Positions 33,901 to 41,084 of a stretch of DNA of 46,499 nt are shown here, piece by piece. The notes under the pieces were generated by a model, which was not told the DNA's origin, made no database searches, and saw nothing but the letters and a program-made list of their open reading frames with translations. Both the position numbers and the translations under genes were made by a program. Within the stretch, counting starts at the first letter, position 1; every line of letters starts with the position of its first letter. Source of the DNA: a virus; IMG/VR virus record IMGVR_UViG_3300029812_000030, positions 1 through 46,499 of that record; one strand, given 5' to 3'.

Positions 33901-36900
33901 CAATCTCAATATCTGGCAGAACAACCAAAGTATGCGGGCTGGGATTATCTGGGTGAAGACGATATCAAGACCCTGGCTCGCGCCAAAATCACCAAGAGGA
34001 ACTATCAGAAAGCTCTAAAAGCGGCGCAAACTCTGATTCAGGGTCCATCAGCCGAACAACAACAGGCAGCCAAATTAAGGAAGTTAGAGCAAAGCCTGGT
34101 CGGCACCAAGATCCCCGGCTTTTTCCCCACCCCTACCCGCATTGCCGAGCACATGGTTGATGTGGCCGATATTGAGCCTGGTATGTCTGTATTAGAACCC
34201 TCCGCTGGACATGGGAATATTGCGGATGTCATTCGTACTGAAGCCCCAAAAGCAAACCTGTCAGTCAACGAATACAACAATACCTTATACGAAATACTGC
34301 AGGCCAAAGGGTATGAAGCGACCCAGGGCGATTTCCTGAATATAAAGGGGGAATATGACCGGATCGTAATGAATCCACCCTTTGAAAAGAATCAAGACAT
34401 CCAGCACGTCCGACATGCTTATGACTTGCTTAAACCCGGCGGGCGACTCGTCTCGATCATGAGTGAGCACGCCTTCATTGGTTCAGAAAAACAAGCTAGT
34501 GAATTTAGAGATTGGATTGAGGAACAGAATGCCGAGGTCGAGGATTTAGAAAGCGGCACATTCCAAGGTCCCGATCTTGTCAGAACAACCGGGGTTAAAT
34601 CCCGCATAGTCATTATGGACAAGGCCGCTGCGGGTGAAAAAGTGAGCGCAGCCACCCTCTACGCCAACCCCGCTGAAGTTGTTTATGAAGCCTGGCAACG
34701 CCAAGCCGACAACGCTTTAGACTGGATGACTGATTCCTTTGGCTGGCGGTTTAAGGCATTAGGGAAGCTCCCGGCTGAAAAGGCCTATCTCGCGGCGCGG
34801 TATCGAACACTGGGACGGATCGCCAACGTCGATAGTGTGGCCAAGAAAATCTATGAAACCTTTGCCGAGTCCAGCCAGCGCGACCAGGTTGCAGTTTACA
34901 ACTATCTCACGACCCGGGGCGCCTCCGCCAACAACATCCGGAGTGAAACGACGCGTAATCGAGCCATCGCGGTCAAGAAACTGATTGGCCGAGTGGGTCG
35001 GGCGCTGGTCGAACGAGGGTTATTGTCTGAAGAGGCCTATGAAGCCCACCGGGATGCGTACTTACCCCGGCTTTATCTCAAGCATTTACTGGATGAGAAA
35101 GTCTGGAATACGCTTGGATCAGGTAAAACCGTCTCCGATATGGGGTATTTGAAACAACGTAAGGACATCCCCAAGGACGTGCGGGAAGTGCTTTTAGGGG
35201 AGATCACCGATCCGGGGTACCTGGCTTCTAAAGGTATCGGGCGAGCCATGCGGGATATGGCCATCCTGGACCTGCTACAGACTGTCTCTGCTTATAACGA
35301 ATGGGTCTGGGAGCCTTCCATGGTTGAATGGGAAGGGAGACCTGTCTCTGTCTACTGGCTCTCAGAAGAGACCGCGAGGATCCGAAAACAGATCCCCTAC
35401 TACGAAGAAAGTGCTAAGAAGAAGGCCGAGGCGATTGTTAAAAAGATGGACGCGATTGTGGACCCTGCCCTGGAAGAAGCTGGCAAAGCCCCGGATGACT
35501 TTGTACAGGTACCGACGACTGCACGCTATGGACGATTGGCCGGCATGTATCTTCGTAAAGAGATTTACAGTGATTTATTCGGAACCGGGAGTGGGTTTTC
35601 CCCTCAAGCGAGCGTAGCTGAGAAAATACTGGGCTATGGCGGATGGGGCACGAAAGTCACCCAACTCTGGAAACTGAGCAAGGTCGCTCTAAACCCACCG
35701 ACTCAGATCCGAAACTTCGTATCTAACGGCATTCTCTTACATCTCTCCGGTGTTCCGTTTGCGCGTGTACCCCAACGAGTCGTTCAGGCTATCCATGAAG
35801 TGGCGACCAACGGAAAACATTACCGGATCGCTAGGAAATGGGGGATCACGGAGTCCACGTTTGCCGCGAATGAACTGTTACGGATTGAGCGAGAAATCAT
35901 CAACTTGGAAGCCCGGCATTCTGGCAGACTGTCTATGGCCCAATTGAAAGAAATCGCCGCGATTATCGCAGACAAGGCCGGGGATATTTACCAGCTTTCA
36001 GAAGCCATCCACAAGACCGCCAAGATTATCGACGCCATGGAGCGTCAGGGTATGAGTGAATCCAATGCAGTCATCGAGGCGCAAAAGTGGCTCTATGACT
36101 ACTCCCTGATACCTCCTACGGTGCGGTATTTAAGAAATGCCCCTGTGGGCGTGCCTTTCCTGACGTTTTACTACAAAACCGCCCCGCGGATGTTTGAGAC
36201 CCTGATTAAACACCCCGGACGATTTGCCCCCTATGTCCTGATCCCCATGGCGCTCGCTGCGATGATTGCCGATGACTACGATGTGGATGAAGAGGACCTG
36301 AAGGCCTTGAAAAAAGCCTTGCCACTATGGCTACAGGAACGGGGTAACGCCTGGATCCTCCCCTGGAAGGACGAGCACGGACGCTGGCAAGTGGCGGATA
36401 TTGGTTATTTCTTACCTTGGGCGATGTTTACCGAAGCCGCGAAAGAGGCCTCTAAAGGTAATGTGGGGGGAGTCATTCAGACCACGGGGTTACTGGGTGG
36501 CCCTATTCCTGATCTGATTGCCGCCTCAAAGACCGGCATGGACTCGTTTTTCAACCGGGAAATCATGGTTGAGGAAGACCCTCCAGCCAAACAATTGTCT
36601 GACTTAATGCTTTATCTGTGGCGGTTGAGCATGCCGACTTTCTTAACGGATAAGGGCGCGACAGGCCACATACACGCGGCTTTGACTGAACAGGTAGACC
36701 GACAGGGCGACCCAAAACTAACCCTCAGACAAGCCGCCTGGCGTCTGGGTGGAGTCAACATTTACCCGATTGAACCCACCAAGAGCCGCCGGCAGAACCT
36801 TTCCCGGATGCGGTTTGAATTGCGGGAGATCCGAAAACGCATGGGGAGCCGCCTGAGAGACAAGAATTTGAGCGCAGAAGATAAACGAAAACTGAGAAAT

Positions 36901-36984
36901 GACTACAAGAAACTTGTAAAGACCCAACAGGAGCGGATCCAGACTTATCAACAGGAAAGCAAGGTTGACCCGAACCTCCGTTAA
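30916..36984 (+). CDS. Giant polyvalent internal virion protein with GGDEF-like and methyltransferase domains
   Basis: 2022 residues, expected to be packaged and ejected with DNA. Order: a short head (1-75); a stretch (about 83-207) overlying an HNH gene in the +1 frame; a helical, partly hydrophobic part (about 335-475); a GGDEF-like domain (about 585-720: TGIPNRR 588-594, DAD 609-611, SGDEF 646-650, then LSITFGIGD); charged linkers; an N6-methyltransferase-like domain (about 1066-1245: FFPTP, EPSAGHGN 1094-1101, NPPF 1153-1156); then a long helical C-terminal region with YLPRLYLKHLL near 1380 and a hydrophobic stretch near 1770, resembling LPD38-type regions of polyvalent phage proteins. 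It may modify incoming DNA and disturb host signalling; both are inferred. Confidence 0.8.
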   Translation: MANETYIQKFRRETGEAYSDLTDFQIADAKHRKYQAETGATVDLNTFAQEMGVPLESKPLEIDSSTKTLKPATIGASGQVEGDDNRGTSMFEMQKESAQKWAQLLPELPRGIHEELAAEALGIDPSGATESELSIIRQRLQEAGETPAKALREVWGRDLRNAPRGLQQTLGSSMALQGMPSSVSRRSGTAEAGLPSEQEANTEQASLAAQGSQIFKGAVEALRSFPDVFAATAEGGKVAQAISDPRPSPGIGLAGSESALGSLVGEEVFRREQERQVHPFKLEDPETLYASPEEMLQTDWAQEAIQNYQAITQEIQARRPTDAGGKLAFDVVLMAEKMIPSIAAGTITKSPNVGLGIMYAQVYADRAGQLAAEGVDPKNIPYHATASAIVETATEKLPFDILLGRVGWDGIKKVLGFTVAEGLQEGASGLLQGLYDKGTLRPDLTMGEILREAGYETLVGTLGAPLIGGPSVLAQQMIGPSVEEQAFNDLVDGVMTGQQVDPMGAALRALDPENAQLRQILTPAVAPAEGISATFEQPYHPAVGLGQAERRDGREGEQDRRQDLTERTKIADMTEDELRSALLTHEVTGIPNRRAYEDTERLPTQVSVDADSLKWVNDNMSPESGDQLLQAISQALEEEGRAYHFSGDEFMVETGTNEEAQAVMDRVNERLSKAEVTIEKPDGTTVVKQGLSITFGIGDTKNAADQALKQEKQARQERGERAARGEQPPGVTVTVPEGQQDTQDQVAVNPWEMPISELKEAIEKQGPEGPIQAWTTTLKQNIEGADLSVISEKEIRKRHKARVKAALTAGKFVPAEVLKSYPDLTPKKKAVTPKKPKVQPKKEAETKETIAVADLISESEPIGKNIAGEPLYENKRGRFRVRHDRKELEPDGYTDFGGDLAPVEKPKGDAKAAERVRKVADNMENQIEAKMNPAIAEQNMTPRRIRIANSMRQEGEAMQQTQQILRGIADALESGTLSPVLTEVKTKKAAEVLRLQSQYLAEQPKYAGWDYLGEDDIKTLARAKITKRNYQKALKAAQTLIQGPSAEQQQAAKLRKLEQSLVGTKIPGFFPTPTRIAEHMVDVADIEPGMSVLEPSAGHGNIADVIRTEAPKANLSVNEYNNTLYEILQAKGYEATQGDFLNIKGEYDRIVMNPPFEKNQDIQHVRHAYDLLKPGGRLVSIMSEHAFIGSEKQASEFRDWIEEQNAEVEDLESGTFQGPDLVRTTGVKSRIVIMDKAAAGEKVSAATLYANPAEVVYEAWQRQADNALDWMTDSFGWRFKALGKLPAEKAYLAARYRTLGRIANVDSVAKKIYETFAESSQRDQVAVYNYLTTRGASANNIRSETTRNRAIAVKKLIGRVGRALVERGLLSEEAYEAHRDAYLPRLYLKHLLDEKVWNTLGSGKTVSDMGYLKQRKDIPKDVREVLLGEITDPGYLASKGIGRAMRDMAILDLLQTVSAYNEWVWEPSMVEWEGRPVSVYWLSEETARIRKQIPYYEESAKKKAEAIVKKMDAIVDPALEEAGKAPDDFVQVPTTARYGRLAGMYLRKEIYSDLFGTGSGFSPQASVAEKILGYGGWGTKVTQLWKLSKVALNPPTQIRNFVSNGILLHLSGVPFARVPQRVVQAIHEVATNGKHYRIARKWGITESTFAANELLRIEREIINLEARHSGRLSMAQLKEIAAIIADKAGDIYQLSEAIHKTAKIIDAMERQGMSESNAVIEAQKWLYDYSLIPPTVRYLRNAPVGVPFLTFYYKTAPRMFETLIKHPGRFAPYVLIPMALAAMIADDYDVDEEDLKALKKALPLWLQERGNAWILPWKDEHGRWQVADIGYFLPWAMFTEAAKEASKGNVGGVIQTTGLLGGPIPDLIAASKTGMDSFFNREIMVEEDPPAKQLSDLMLYLWRLSMPTFLTDKGATGHIHAALTEQVDRQGDPKLTLRQAAWRLGGVNIYPIEPTKSRRQNLSRMRFELREIRKRMGSRLRDKNLSAEDKRKLRNDYKKLVKTQQERIQTYQQESKVDPNLR
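31163..31537 (+). CDS. HNH/zinc-knuckle protein nested in the +1 frame of the giant gene
   Basis: 124 residues from ATG 31163 (alternatives: TTG 31154 upstream; GTG 31172, which has GAAGGGG at good distance). The frame is +1 relative to the 30916 gene. CSKC and CLSCH form one zinc knuckle; PCERCGEEISEMHHEDYSKP and LEVVWLCRECHQAYH form a second zinc site with the HH of an HNH-like core. This pattern (CxxCG, HHxDYxKPLEVxWLCRxCH) is highly characteristic of short phage HNH-type proteins, so the frame has been selected as protein. It may be a homing-type nuclease that inserted in the virion gene. Whether it is translated today is unknown. Confidence 0.72.
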   Translation: MIIVEHLCSKCKKNPRRSGHSYCLSCHAEYMRNSRPKHSELTPLERRKANCRSYANVYKRRGKLQQKPCERCGEEISEMHHEDYSKPLEVVWLCRECHQAYHDDLEQQKLVYLLNKRRTQNKQV

Positions 36985-37199
36985 TCATGCCAATGCAGGT
37001 ATTCGCCGGAAATGGGCACGAAATCAAAGGGAACTAAAAGGATGAAGCTGGTCACAAAAATGATGAAGACATAGCCCCAGAAATACCGTAATTTTGATAG
37101 GTGTATAAGTAGGGAAAACCCGATGAAAAGACACAGGAAAAACGCCGCTGTTAAACTAAGATTAAGGTAGTATGTGGCGAATTCAGAGAGTAAGTACAT
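36981..37199 (-). CDS. Possible reverse-strand two-span membrane protein
   Basis: 72 residues reading against the late genes. It fills the 238-base gap between the giant gene and the lysis genes. Two hydrophobic stretches (LSLTAAFFLCLFIGFSLLIHL and YFWGYVFIIFVTSFILLV) look like transmembrane helices. No Shine-Dalgarno is visible; a TATAAT lies about 10 bases before the ATG on that strand, with no good -35. It could be an opposed small membrane gene or a chance frame. No plus-strand ORF competes here. Confidence 0.3.
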   Translation of the reverse strand: MYLLSEFATYYLNLSLTAAFFLCLFIGFSLLIHLSKLRYFWGYVFIIFVTSFILLVPFDFVPISGEYLHWHD

Positions 37200-37222
37200 A
37201 CTAACATTATAGGATAAAAGAG

Positions 37223-37582
37223 TTGTCTGACCTAAATAATCACGATCTCTGGAATTTACTTTACGTGCAGACCCCGCCTGTGTGGCGATGGATATTTGGT
37301 TTTTTAACGCTGGGACTCTTTACGCTCGCTGGCTATATCGTAAAATCCAAACAGAAAGAGTTTGATGATCACCGGCTGGCATTCAATGAGGCTATTGATG
37401 AACACGATGATTTCCGCCTTGATATCAGCTCATTGCGCGAACACCACACTTACATGAACAGTAAGGTGGACATGCTGCACAAGGAATTTTCAGGCCGGTT
37501 CGACAATCTCGATAATTCTGTCAGCGACCTTAACACTCACCTTATAAACCACCTGGACAAGAAAAATGAGACTGGGGGCTAA
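37223..37582 (+). CDS. Membrane-anchored coiled-coil protein of the lysis cassette
   Basis: 119 residues from a TTG with AGGATAAAAGAG upstream. One N-terminal transmembrane helix (WRWIFGFLTLGLFTLAGYIV) followed by a long charged coiled coil (SSLREHHTYMNSKVDMLH...FDNLDNSVSDLN). Just before the endolysin, so holin or holin-accessory is possible. The last 17 bases overlap the endolysin start. Confidence 0.6.
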   Translation: MSDLNNHDLWNLLYVQTPPVWRWIFGFLTLGLFTLAGYIVKSKQKEFDDHRLAFNEAIDEHDDFRLDISSLREHHTYMNSKVDMLHKEFSGRFDNLDNSVSDLNTHLINHLDKKNETGG

Positions 37583-37907
37583 ACAAGAGTTATTCATGCG
37601 GCTTCTGCCGCGATTGCTTGATAAGGCCCATGAGTTGGGCTTTGAAATCCGGGGCGGGGATCTATTCCGTGACCCGCGATCCCATGGGGAACCTGGCCAG
37701 CGCATCGCCTACGGCCGTAAATGGTCTGTTCATAAACTTAAACTAGCGATTGACCTCAATTTGTTCAAAGACGGCAAATGGATGACCGAGACCAAGGACC
37801 ATGAAGAACTGGGATTGTGGTGGGAGCGTCAACACGATTTATGTCGCTGGGGCGGGCACTACGATGACGGGAATCATTACAGTCTGGAGGACGGAGGCCG
37901 GCAGTGA
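37566..37907 (+). CDS. Endolysin, M15 peptidase family
   Basis: 113 residues, one VanY/M15-type domain as in the T5 endolysin class. SVHKLKLAIDLNLF places the zinc ligands His56 and Asp63, and DGNHYSL gives the third ligand His104; WGGHYDDGNH carries the usual pre-ligand WGG. It would cleave the L-Ala-D-Glu (or D-Ala) peptide bond of Gram-negative peptidoglycan. No signal peptide, so it needs a holin. Start overlaps the previous gene, stop overlaps the next (GTGA). Confidence 0.88.
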   Translation: MRLGAKQELFMRLLPRLLDKAHELGFEIRGGDLFRDPRSHGEPGQRIAYGRKWSVHKLKLAIDLNLFKDGKWMTETKDHEELGLWWERQHDLCRWGGHYDDGNHYSLEDGGRQ

Positions 37908-38074
37908 TCGACTCGCTCACGCTTGATAGAGTCAAGATCGTGATCCTAATCATCACCACACTGACAGGCTGGTATCAGGCATGGATAAGGGGAAATGAAA
38001 TTACAGCAACACAGCAACAAGTGACAGCAGTAGCGAACTCCTACCACTACCACTATGGAGAATGTGACAAATGA
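37904..38074 (+). CDS. Tiny single-span membrane protein of the lysis cassette
   Basis: 56 residues from GTG 37904, overlapping the endolysin stop (GTGA) with GGAGGCCG six bases before; its TGA overlaps the next ATG. One hydrophobic span (VKIVILIITTLTGWYQAW) then a polar tail ending HYHYGECDK. Close packing on both sides supports a real gene. Possible holin or antiholin component. Confidence 0.6.
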   Translation: MIDSLTLDRVKIVILIITTLTGWYQAWIRGNEITATQQQVTAVANSYHYHYGECDK

Positions 38075-38280
38075 GCTATAAAGGCGTTATCAAGAAATCC
38101 AGAACTCTCGATCTAACCATGATCAGCCAAATGCTCGATGTGGCTACCATTGCTTTTCTGGCTTATGAGCCCGAACAGCTTGGGCTCCCAGTGGTTGCTT
38201 ACTTCGGGGTACGTGTCGTGATCAACGTGGCGCAAGTCTATCTCAGATTCAAGACCACCGGACCGGTAGGTGACAAATGA
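38071..38280 (+). CDS. Putative holin
   Basis: 69 residues. Two hydrophobic stretches (MLDVATIAFLAYEP and LPVVAYFGVRVVINVAQVYL) and an end YLRFKTTGPVGDK resemble small phage membrane proteins annotated as holins. Position between endolysin and spanins supports that. GTGACAAATGA at its start (38064-38074) recurs exactly at its end (38270-38280), where it gives the last residues, stop and the start of the next gene. Confidence 0.6.
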   Translation: MSYKGVIKKSRTLDLTMISQMLDVATIAFLAYEPEQLGLPVVAYFGVRVVINVAQVYLRFKTTGPVGDK

Positions 38281-38537
38281 CACTCCCAGGACTCGGACAA
38301 CTCAAGACATGGGCCATTGCTGCACTCGGTATTCTGTTGAGTATCGCCACTGTCGGCCTGTACCGACAGAAAGCCATTCATGCCACTGCCAAGCGCAAAG
38401 GTGTAGAGAAGGCGCGGGAAGTTGAACACGAGGCCCATGAGGAAGTTCAGAAAGGGGCAAAACGCAAACAGGAGAAAGTCGATGAGGTACGCGCTAAAGC
38501 TGATTGCGGTGACCGCTCTCACTTTGAGTCTCAGTAG
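38277..38537 (+). CDS. Inner-membrane spanin (Rz-like)
   Basis: 86 residues. N-terminal membrane anchor (TWAIAALGILLSIATVGLY) followed by a charged periplasmic coiled coil (KGVEKAREVEHEAHEEVQKGAKRKQEK). The lipoprotein partner starts inside this gene in another frame, the classic embedded Rz/Rz1 arrangement. Together they fuse inner and outer membranes in the last lysis step. Overlaps the previous gene by four bases. Confidence 0.8.
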   Translation: MTLPGLGQLKTWAIAALGILLSIATVGLYRQKAIHATAKRKGVEKAREVEHEAHEEVQKGAKRKQEKVDEVRAKADCGDRSHFESQ

Positions 38538-38718
38538 TTGCGGGTCAATACCAAGCCAAGCCAAGCTCCCGTTACCAGAGCCGGAAACCTACCCCACGGT
38601 AGCAACTGAGAAGTTGGAGTGTCTTGATGATAAGACGTTTAAGGCCCTGGCGATACGAGATCAAATGAAATCATCGCGCATCGAGACGCTTGAGAGCATT
38701 ATCAGGACGACCCATTAA
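38482..38718 (+). CDS. Outer-membrane lipoprotein spanin (Rz1-like)
   Basis: 78 residues from ATG 38482 (GGAG seven bases upstream); an in-frame ATG at 38422 gives no signal. The signal ends LTLSLSSCGS, a good lipobox with the acylated Cys near residue 20, followed by Pro-rich sequence (SQAKLPLPEPETYP) typical of o-spanins. Partly embedded in the i-spanin gene. Confirms a Gram-negative host. The 3' end overlaps the minus-strand gene at 38671. Confidence 0.82.
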   Translation: MRYALKLIAVTALTLSLSSCGSIPSQAKLPLPEPETYPTVATEKLECLDDKTFKALAIRDQMKSSRIETLESIIRTTH

Positions 38719-38826
38719 TGGAACTGGGAACTCCCGGCCTTTCAGTAATTCCTTGGCATACTCAAACTCACCGCGTCGAGCTGCAGCGGCGGCCTGTTTA
38801 GTCAATGTTTCGTAGTCTTTATACAT
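38671..38826 (-). CDS. Small helical protein (possible ANR-type regulator)
   Basis: 51 residues with a near-perfect ribosome site (AGGAGG eight bases before ATG). MYKDYETLTKQAAAAARRGEFEYAKELL resembles the short ANR-type regulators of phages and enterobacteria, with an AA..A.RRGE..A...W/L core; this is a weak match. Its 3' end overlaps the o-spanin by 48 bases, tail to tail. It would be the last gene of the minus-strand operon or have its own promoter. Confidence 0.55.
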   Translation of the reverse strand: MYKDYETLTKQAAAAARRGEFEYAKELLKGREFPVPLMGRPDNALKRLDAR

Positions 38827-38872
38827 GGCTAGACCCTCCTAATAACCTTACAAGTTAGTGAGTCTTAACCTA

Positions 38873-38881
38873 AATATAGCA
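38873..38881 (-). promoter_or_regulatory. Extended -10 promoter candidate for the 38671 gene
   Basis: On the minus strand TGC-TATATT gives an extended -10 element about 47 bases before the start of the 38671-38826 gene. No good -35 is present, as is usual for extended -10 promoters. A 5-base-spaced CACA/TGTG inverted repeat lies just upstream. Weak support. Confidence 0.3.
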
Positions 38882-39026
38882 CAAATCGTGTGGTTTATCC
38901 CTATAATATTAGCCCTCTCTAATTCAATTCTGAGCCTGTGGTGATAGCCTTACAGCGCCAATTTGTACCCATTACCCCACTAAGCCCCGGCTCGCCATTT
39001 ACGACCCCTCTAAACCCGCATGTTTA

Positions 39027-39434
39027 CTAGGCTTCAGTCCAGTCAAAACCCAATATGTGTCTGACTTGGGGTTTGGTCAATTGGGTTTCGTTCACGATTT
39101 TGGTGATCGAGAAATTCCGCTTCTCAGATAACCCCTTTACGATTCTGGTTATTTCCTGAACCTGCTTCGGTGTCTTATGAATACGATACCCCATTAAGTC
39201 TGACAACCTTGCTCGGGCTCTCCAGTGAGGATTGAGGAAACCCAGGCTTTTACCCCAGTTATCTTTCATCATTTCCCGCCTGACGATGGTGATTTTAGAT
39301 TCATCCTGGACACCTCGAGCGATCTGGTTGATCAGGTACTTGAAGGATTCAGAGGTATCTTTATACGGCTGACCGTTTTCTCTCAGTGTACCCAGAACCA
39401 AGGGCTTGTTTTTGGCATAAACGTCATATTTCAT
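39027..39434 (-). CDS. Putative DNA-binding protein with C-terminal helix-turn-helix
   Basis: 135 residues. The last third (VKGLSEKRNFSITKIVNETQ followed by LTKPQVRHILGFDW) reads as a helix-turn-helix: a sequence of the kind ..ITKIVNETQLTKPQVRHIL. The first part is basic and helical. It may act as an accessory regulator or recombination-related DNA-binding protein. GAGAGAGAT lies before the ATG. Last but one gene of the minus operon. Confidence 0.55.
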   Translation of the reverse strand: MKYDVYAKNKPLVLGTLRENGQPYKDTSESFKYLINQIARGVQDESKITIVRREMMKDNWGKSLGFLNPHWRARARLSDLMGYRIHKTPKQVQEITRIVKGLSEKRNFSITKIVNETQLTKPQVRHILGFDWTEA

Positions 39435-39476
39435 TATCTCTCTCCATGCTTAGGGGGGGGATGATGCGGTGGGGTT

Positions 39477-39671
39477 TCATGGCTCAAATCCTTTAATGTG
39501 CCTTTCTTCAGCGAAATCGAACTGCTGAATCAATACCCTTTCCTCGTCGTCAGCTACGACAATCCAGCAATCACCTGTAGCGCAAGGGGAATACTCAACC
39601 ATTCCGCTGATTGGTGGGTGTGCTGCAAAATGAAAGGTCATGCTCTTTTCTTTGAAGTCGCTTGGTTTCAT
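39477..39671 (-). CDS. Small hypothetical protein
   Basis: 64 residues with GAGAGGATATAG upstream. Residues 25-60 (YSPCATGDCWIVVADDEERV) look beta-rich; no known motif. Confidence 0.5.
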   Translation of the reverse strand: MKPSDFKEKSMTFHFAAHPPISGMVEYSPCATGDCWIVVADDEERVLIQQFDFAEERHIKGFEP

Positions 39672-39687
39672 CTCTATATCCTCTCTG

Positions 39688-39771
39688 TTAAAGGGTACTT
39701 GCAGAATTTAGCCATTTCTCGCAAGTACGATCCTGTACTTCCTGAAATTGCCGCTTTTCTGTATTTACCAT
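39688..39771 (-). CDS. Very small ORF between two minus-strand genes
   Basis: 27 residues (MVNTEKRQFQEVQDRTCEKW...) starting one base after the stop of the upstream gene. No strong ribosome site; the tight spacing is the only support. May be translated by re-initiation or be spacer. Confidence 0.25.
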   Translation of the reverse strand: MVNTEKRQFQEVQDRTCEKWLNSASTL

Positions 39772-39969
39772 TTACTCATTAATACCTGACCACGAGCCAG
39801 TGATCATTCTGGCCGCCGCCTCTGCTTCAGCCTTTCTGTTGCGATAGCTTTTACTAGATCGCTCCCGTACGCATTTTTTACATTCCCCTTTATCATATTG
39901 CTTATAGGGTCTGTAATATTCCGTTAGGCCGTGCTTCTTACATTCACGATAGATAGCTGTTGTTCTCAT
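39772..39969 (-). CDS. Small zinc-knuckle protein
   Basis: 65 residues. IYRECKKHGLTEYY and KGECKKCVRE give C..H and CxxC pairs of a treble-clef or zinc ribbon like those of phage HNH-related proteins, but no HH/DH core is present. The C-terminus is Ala-rich and helical. Its start overlaps the stop of the SSB-like gene. Confidence 0.55.
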   Translation of the reverse strand: MRTTAIYRECKKHGLTEYYRPYKQYDKGECKKCVRERSSKSYRNRKAEAEAAARMITGSWSGINE

Positions 39970-40250
39970 CAGAAAGGAATTCCGTCGCCGAAAGGGTCAT
40001 CCTCATCCTGTTGTGGCGCAGCCTCTTGGGTTGTTTCCTGCTTGGCTTGCGGCTTCCAGTTATTGACCTCGGCATACCACTTGCCTTTCTTGCTGACCTT
40101 CACGTCAATGTTGATCCAGTCGTCCTCTTTCCCACGCAGCCAGTTACCCAAGTCCTTCCGCTTGATGGATATCTGGCACTTGACGAAATCAGGCGCTCCG
40201 CTGATCGGGGGCTTTATTGATAGCCCGTCTACAAATTCTTTATCGCTCAC
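39969..40250 (-). CDS. Single-stranded DNA-binding-type protein
   Basis: 93 residues. An OB-like core (KPPISGAPDFVKCQISIKRKD followed by WLRGKEDDWINIDVKVSKKG, KWYAEVNNWKP) leads to a Gln/Glu-rich linker and an acidic tip DEDDPFGDGIPF, like the protein-docking tail of bacterial SSB. It would coat single strands for annealing. It directly follows the Rad52-like gene, overlapping by four bases, a common phage pairing. Confidence 0.75.
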   Translation of the reverse strand: MSDKEFVDGLSIKPPISGAPDFVKCQISIKRKDLGNWLRGKEDDWINIDVKVSKKGKWYAEVNNWKPQAKQETTQEAAPQQDEDDPFGDGIPF

Positions 40251-40936
40251 TTTTCAAACTCCTTCATTGCATCGCGTTGTGTCGAATCAAACATTTTCCA
40301 GAGTTGCAGTTTTTCCTCATGGGTTTCCCACTCAGACCACAACTGTTCAAGCCCTGCTTTATCTCCATTTCCGAGGCATACGATAGCCTGTTCATGGAAT
40401 TGCTTTCTGGTGTTTAGGGGTATCCGGTTCCATCCAGCAGGGGTGGCCCATGTCGGGAGTTTCGGTGGCTCTTTGGGCTTACCCCAATTATCCAGATCCA
40501 CCCATGTATTCGGCAGGTCATACAGATAGCGACCTATTCCCCACAGGACAGCAGCTCGCTTGAAGGCATCGGAGTATTGACCTTTCTCCCCCTCGATATC
40601 GGTCTTGCCTGCTCCGTTGGATTTCCAGACCCAGTGAGAGATATCAACGAAGTCCCCCTCCTTGGTTTGTCTAACCGTCCCGGCATTCATTCTGATGCCT
40701 ACCTCACAGCATCCCTCATAGGGATAACGACACTGCCAGTTCTCAGGGCCTACTACAAAATCCAGGCGCTCCATAACATCCCGCGCATCAATATAAGCCA
40801 AGGGGATGCCTTTGGTGGGGCGGGCATTTTGATCCCCAGTTTCCTTGACTGTCTTCTTCTTGTTGGTAGACCCGATCCGCCAATGGATACGCTCAATCTC
40901 AAAAGGCTTACTCAGTTCATCGAATATCTTCATCAT
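40247..40936 (-). CDS. Single-strand annealing protein, Rad52/Sak family
   Basis: 229 residues. Features of the phage Rad52 (Sak) group: YIDARDVMERLDFVVGPENW (48-67), the C-rich beta segment, and SDAFKRAAVLWGIGRYLYD (122-140). The C-terminal 60 residues are a charged tail. It anneals complementary single strands and drives phage recombination without needing RecA. Partners: the SSB-like protein directly downstream and, on the other strand, Ref-like and VRR-NUC nucleases. No exonuclease gene is adjacent. ATG 40933 is an alternative start. Confidence 0.85.
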   Translation of the reverse strand: MMKIFDELSKPFEIERIHWRIGSTNKKKTVKETGDQNARPTKGIPLAYIDARDVMERLDFVVGPENWQCRYPYEGCCEVGIRMNAGTVRQTKEGDFVDISHWVWKSNGAGKTDIEGEKGQYSDAFKRAAVLWGIGRYLYDLPNTWVDLDNWGKPKEPPKLPTWATPAGWNRIPLNTRKQFHEQAIVCLGNGDKAGLEQLWSEWETHEEKLQLWKMFDSTQRDAMKEFEK

Positions 40937-41084
40937 CTTCCACCATTTGCTTGTGTACCATTGCTAACCACTCATCCAGCTCCTCGACTTCATCGTCACG
41001 GAGATTACTGAAATCCTTATCCGGCTCACCTTTCTCGTAAGCCTTGGTCTGTTGCTCAATGACGTATTGGCCTGATTTGCTCAT
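40917..41084 (-). CDS. Small acidic protein before the annealing protein
   Basis: 55 residues (MSKSGQYVIEQQTKAYEKGE...), strongly acidic. ATG overlaps the stop of the previous gene (ATGA) and the end overlaps the annealing protein start by 20 bases. The first 14 bases of the coding strand (ATGAGCAAATCAGG) recur upstream of the preceding gene, where they start an eight-residue open frame that is stopped by the ATG of that gene. No known family. Confidence 0.6.
   Translation of the reverse strand: MSKSGQYVIEQQTKAYEKGEPDKDFSNLRDDEVEELDEWLAMVHKQMVEDDEDIR

Noticed and set aside
39453-39460. Run of eight G between two minus-strand genes as a phase-variation tract
   Set aside because: An 18-codon ORF crosses it, but one base more or fewer puts a stop codon soon after and never joins it to the next gene. 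No switching logic is seen; it could also be a sequencing length error.
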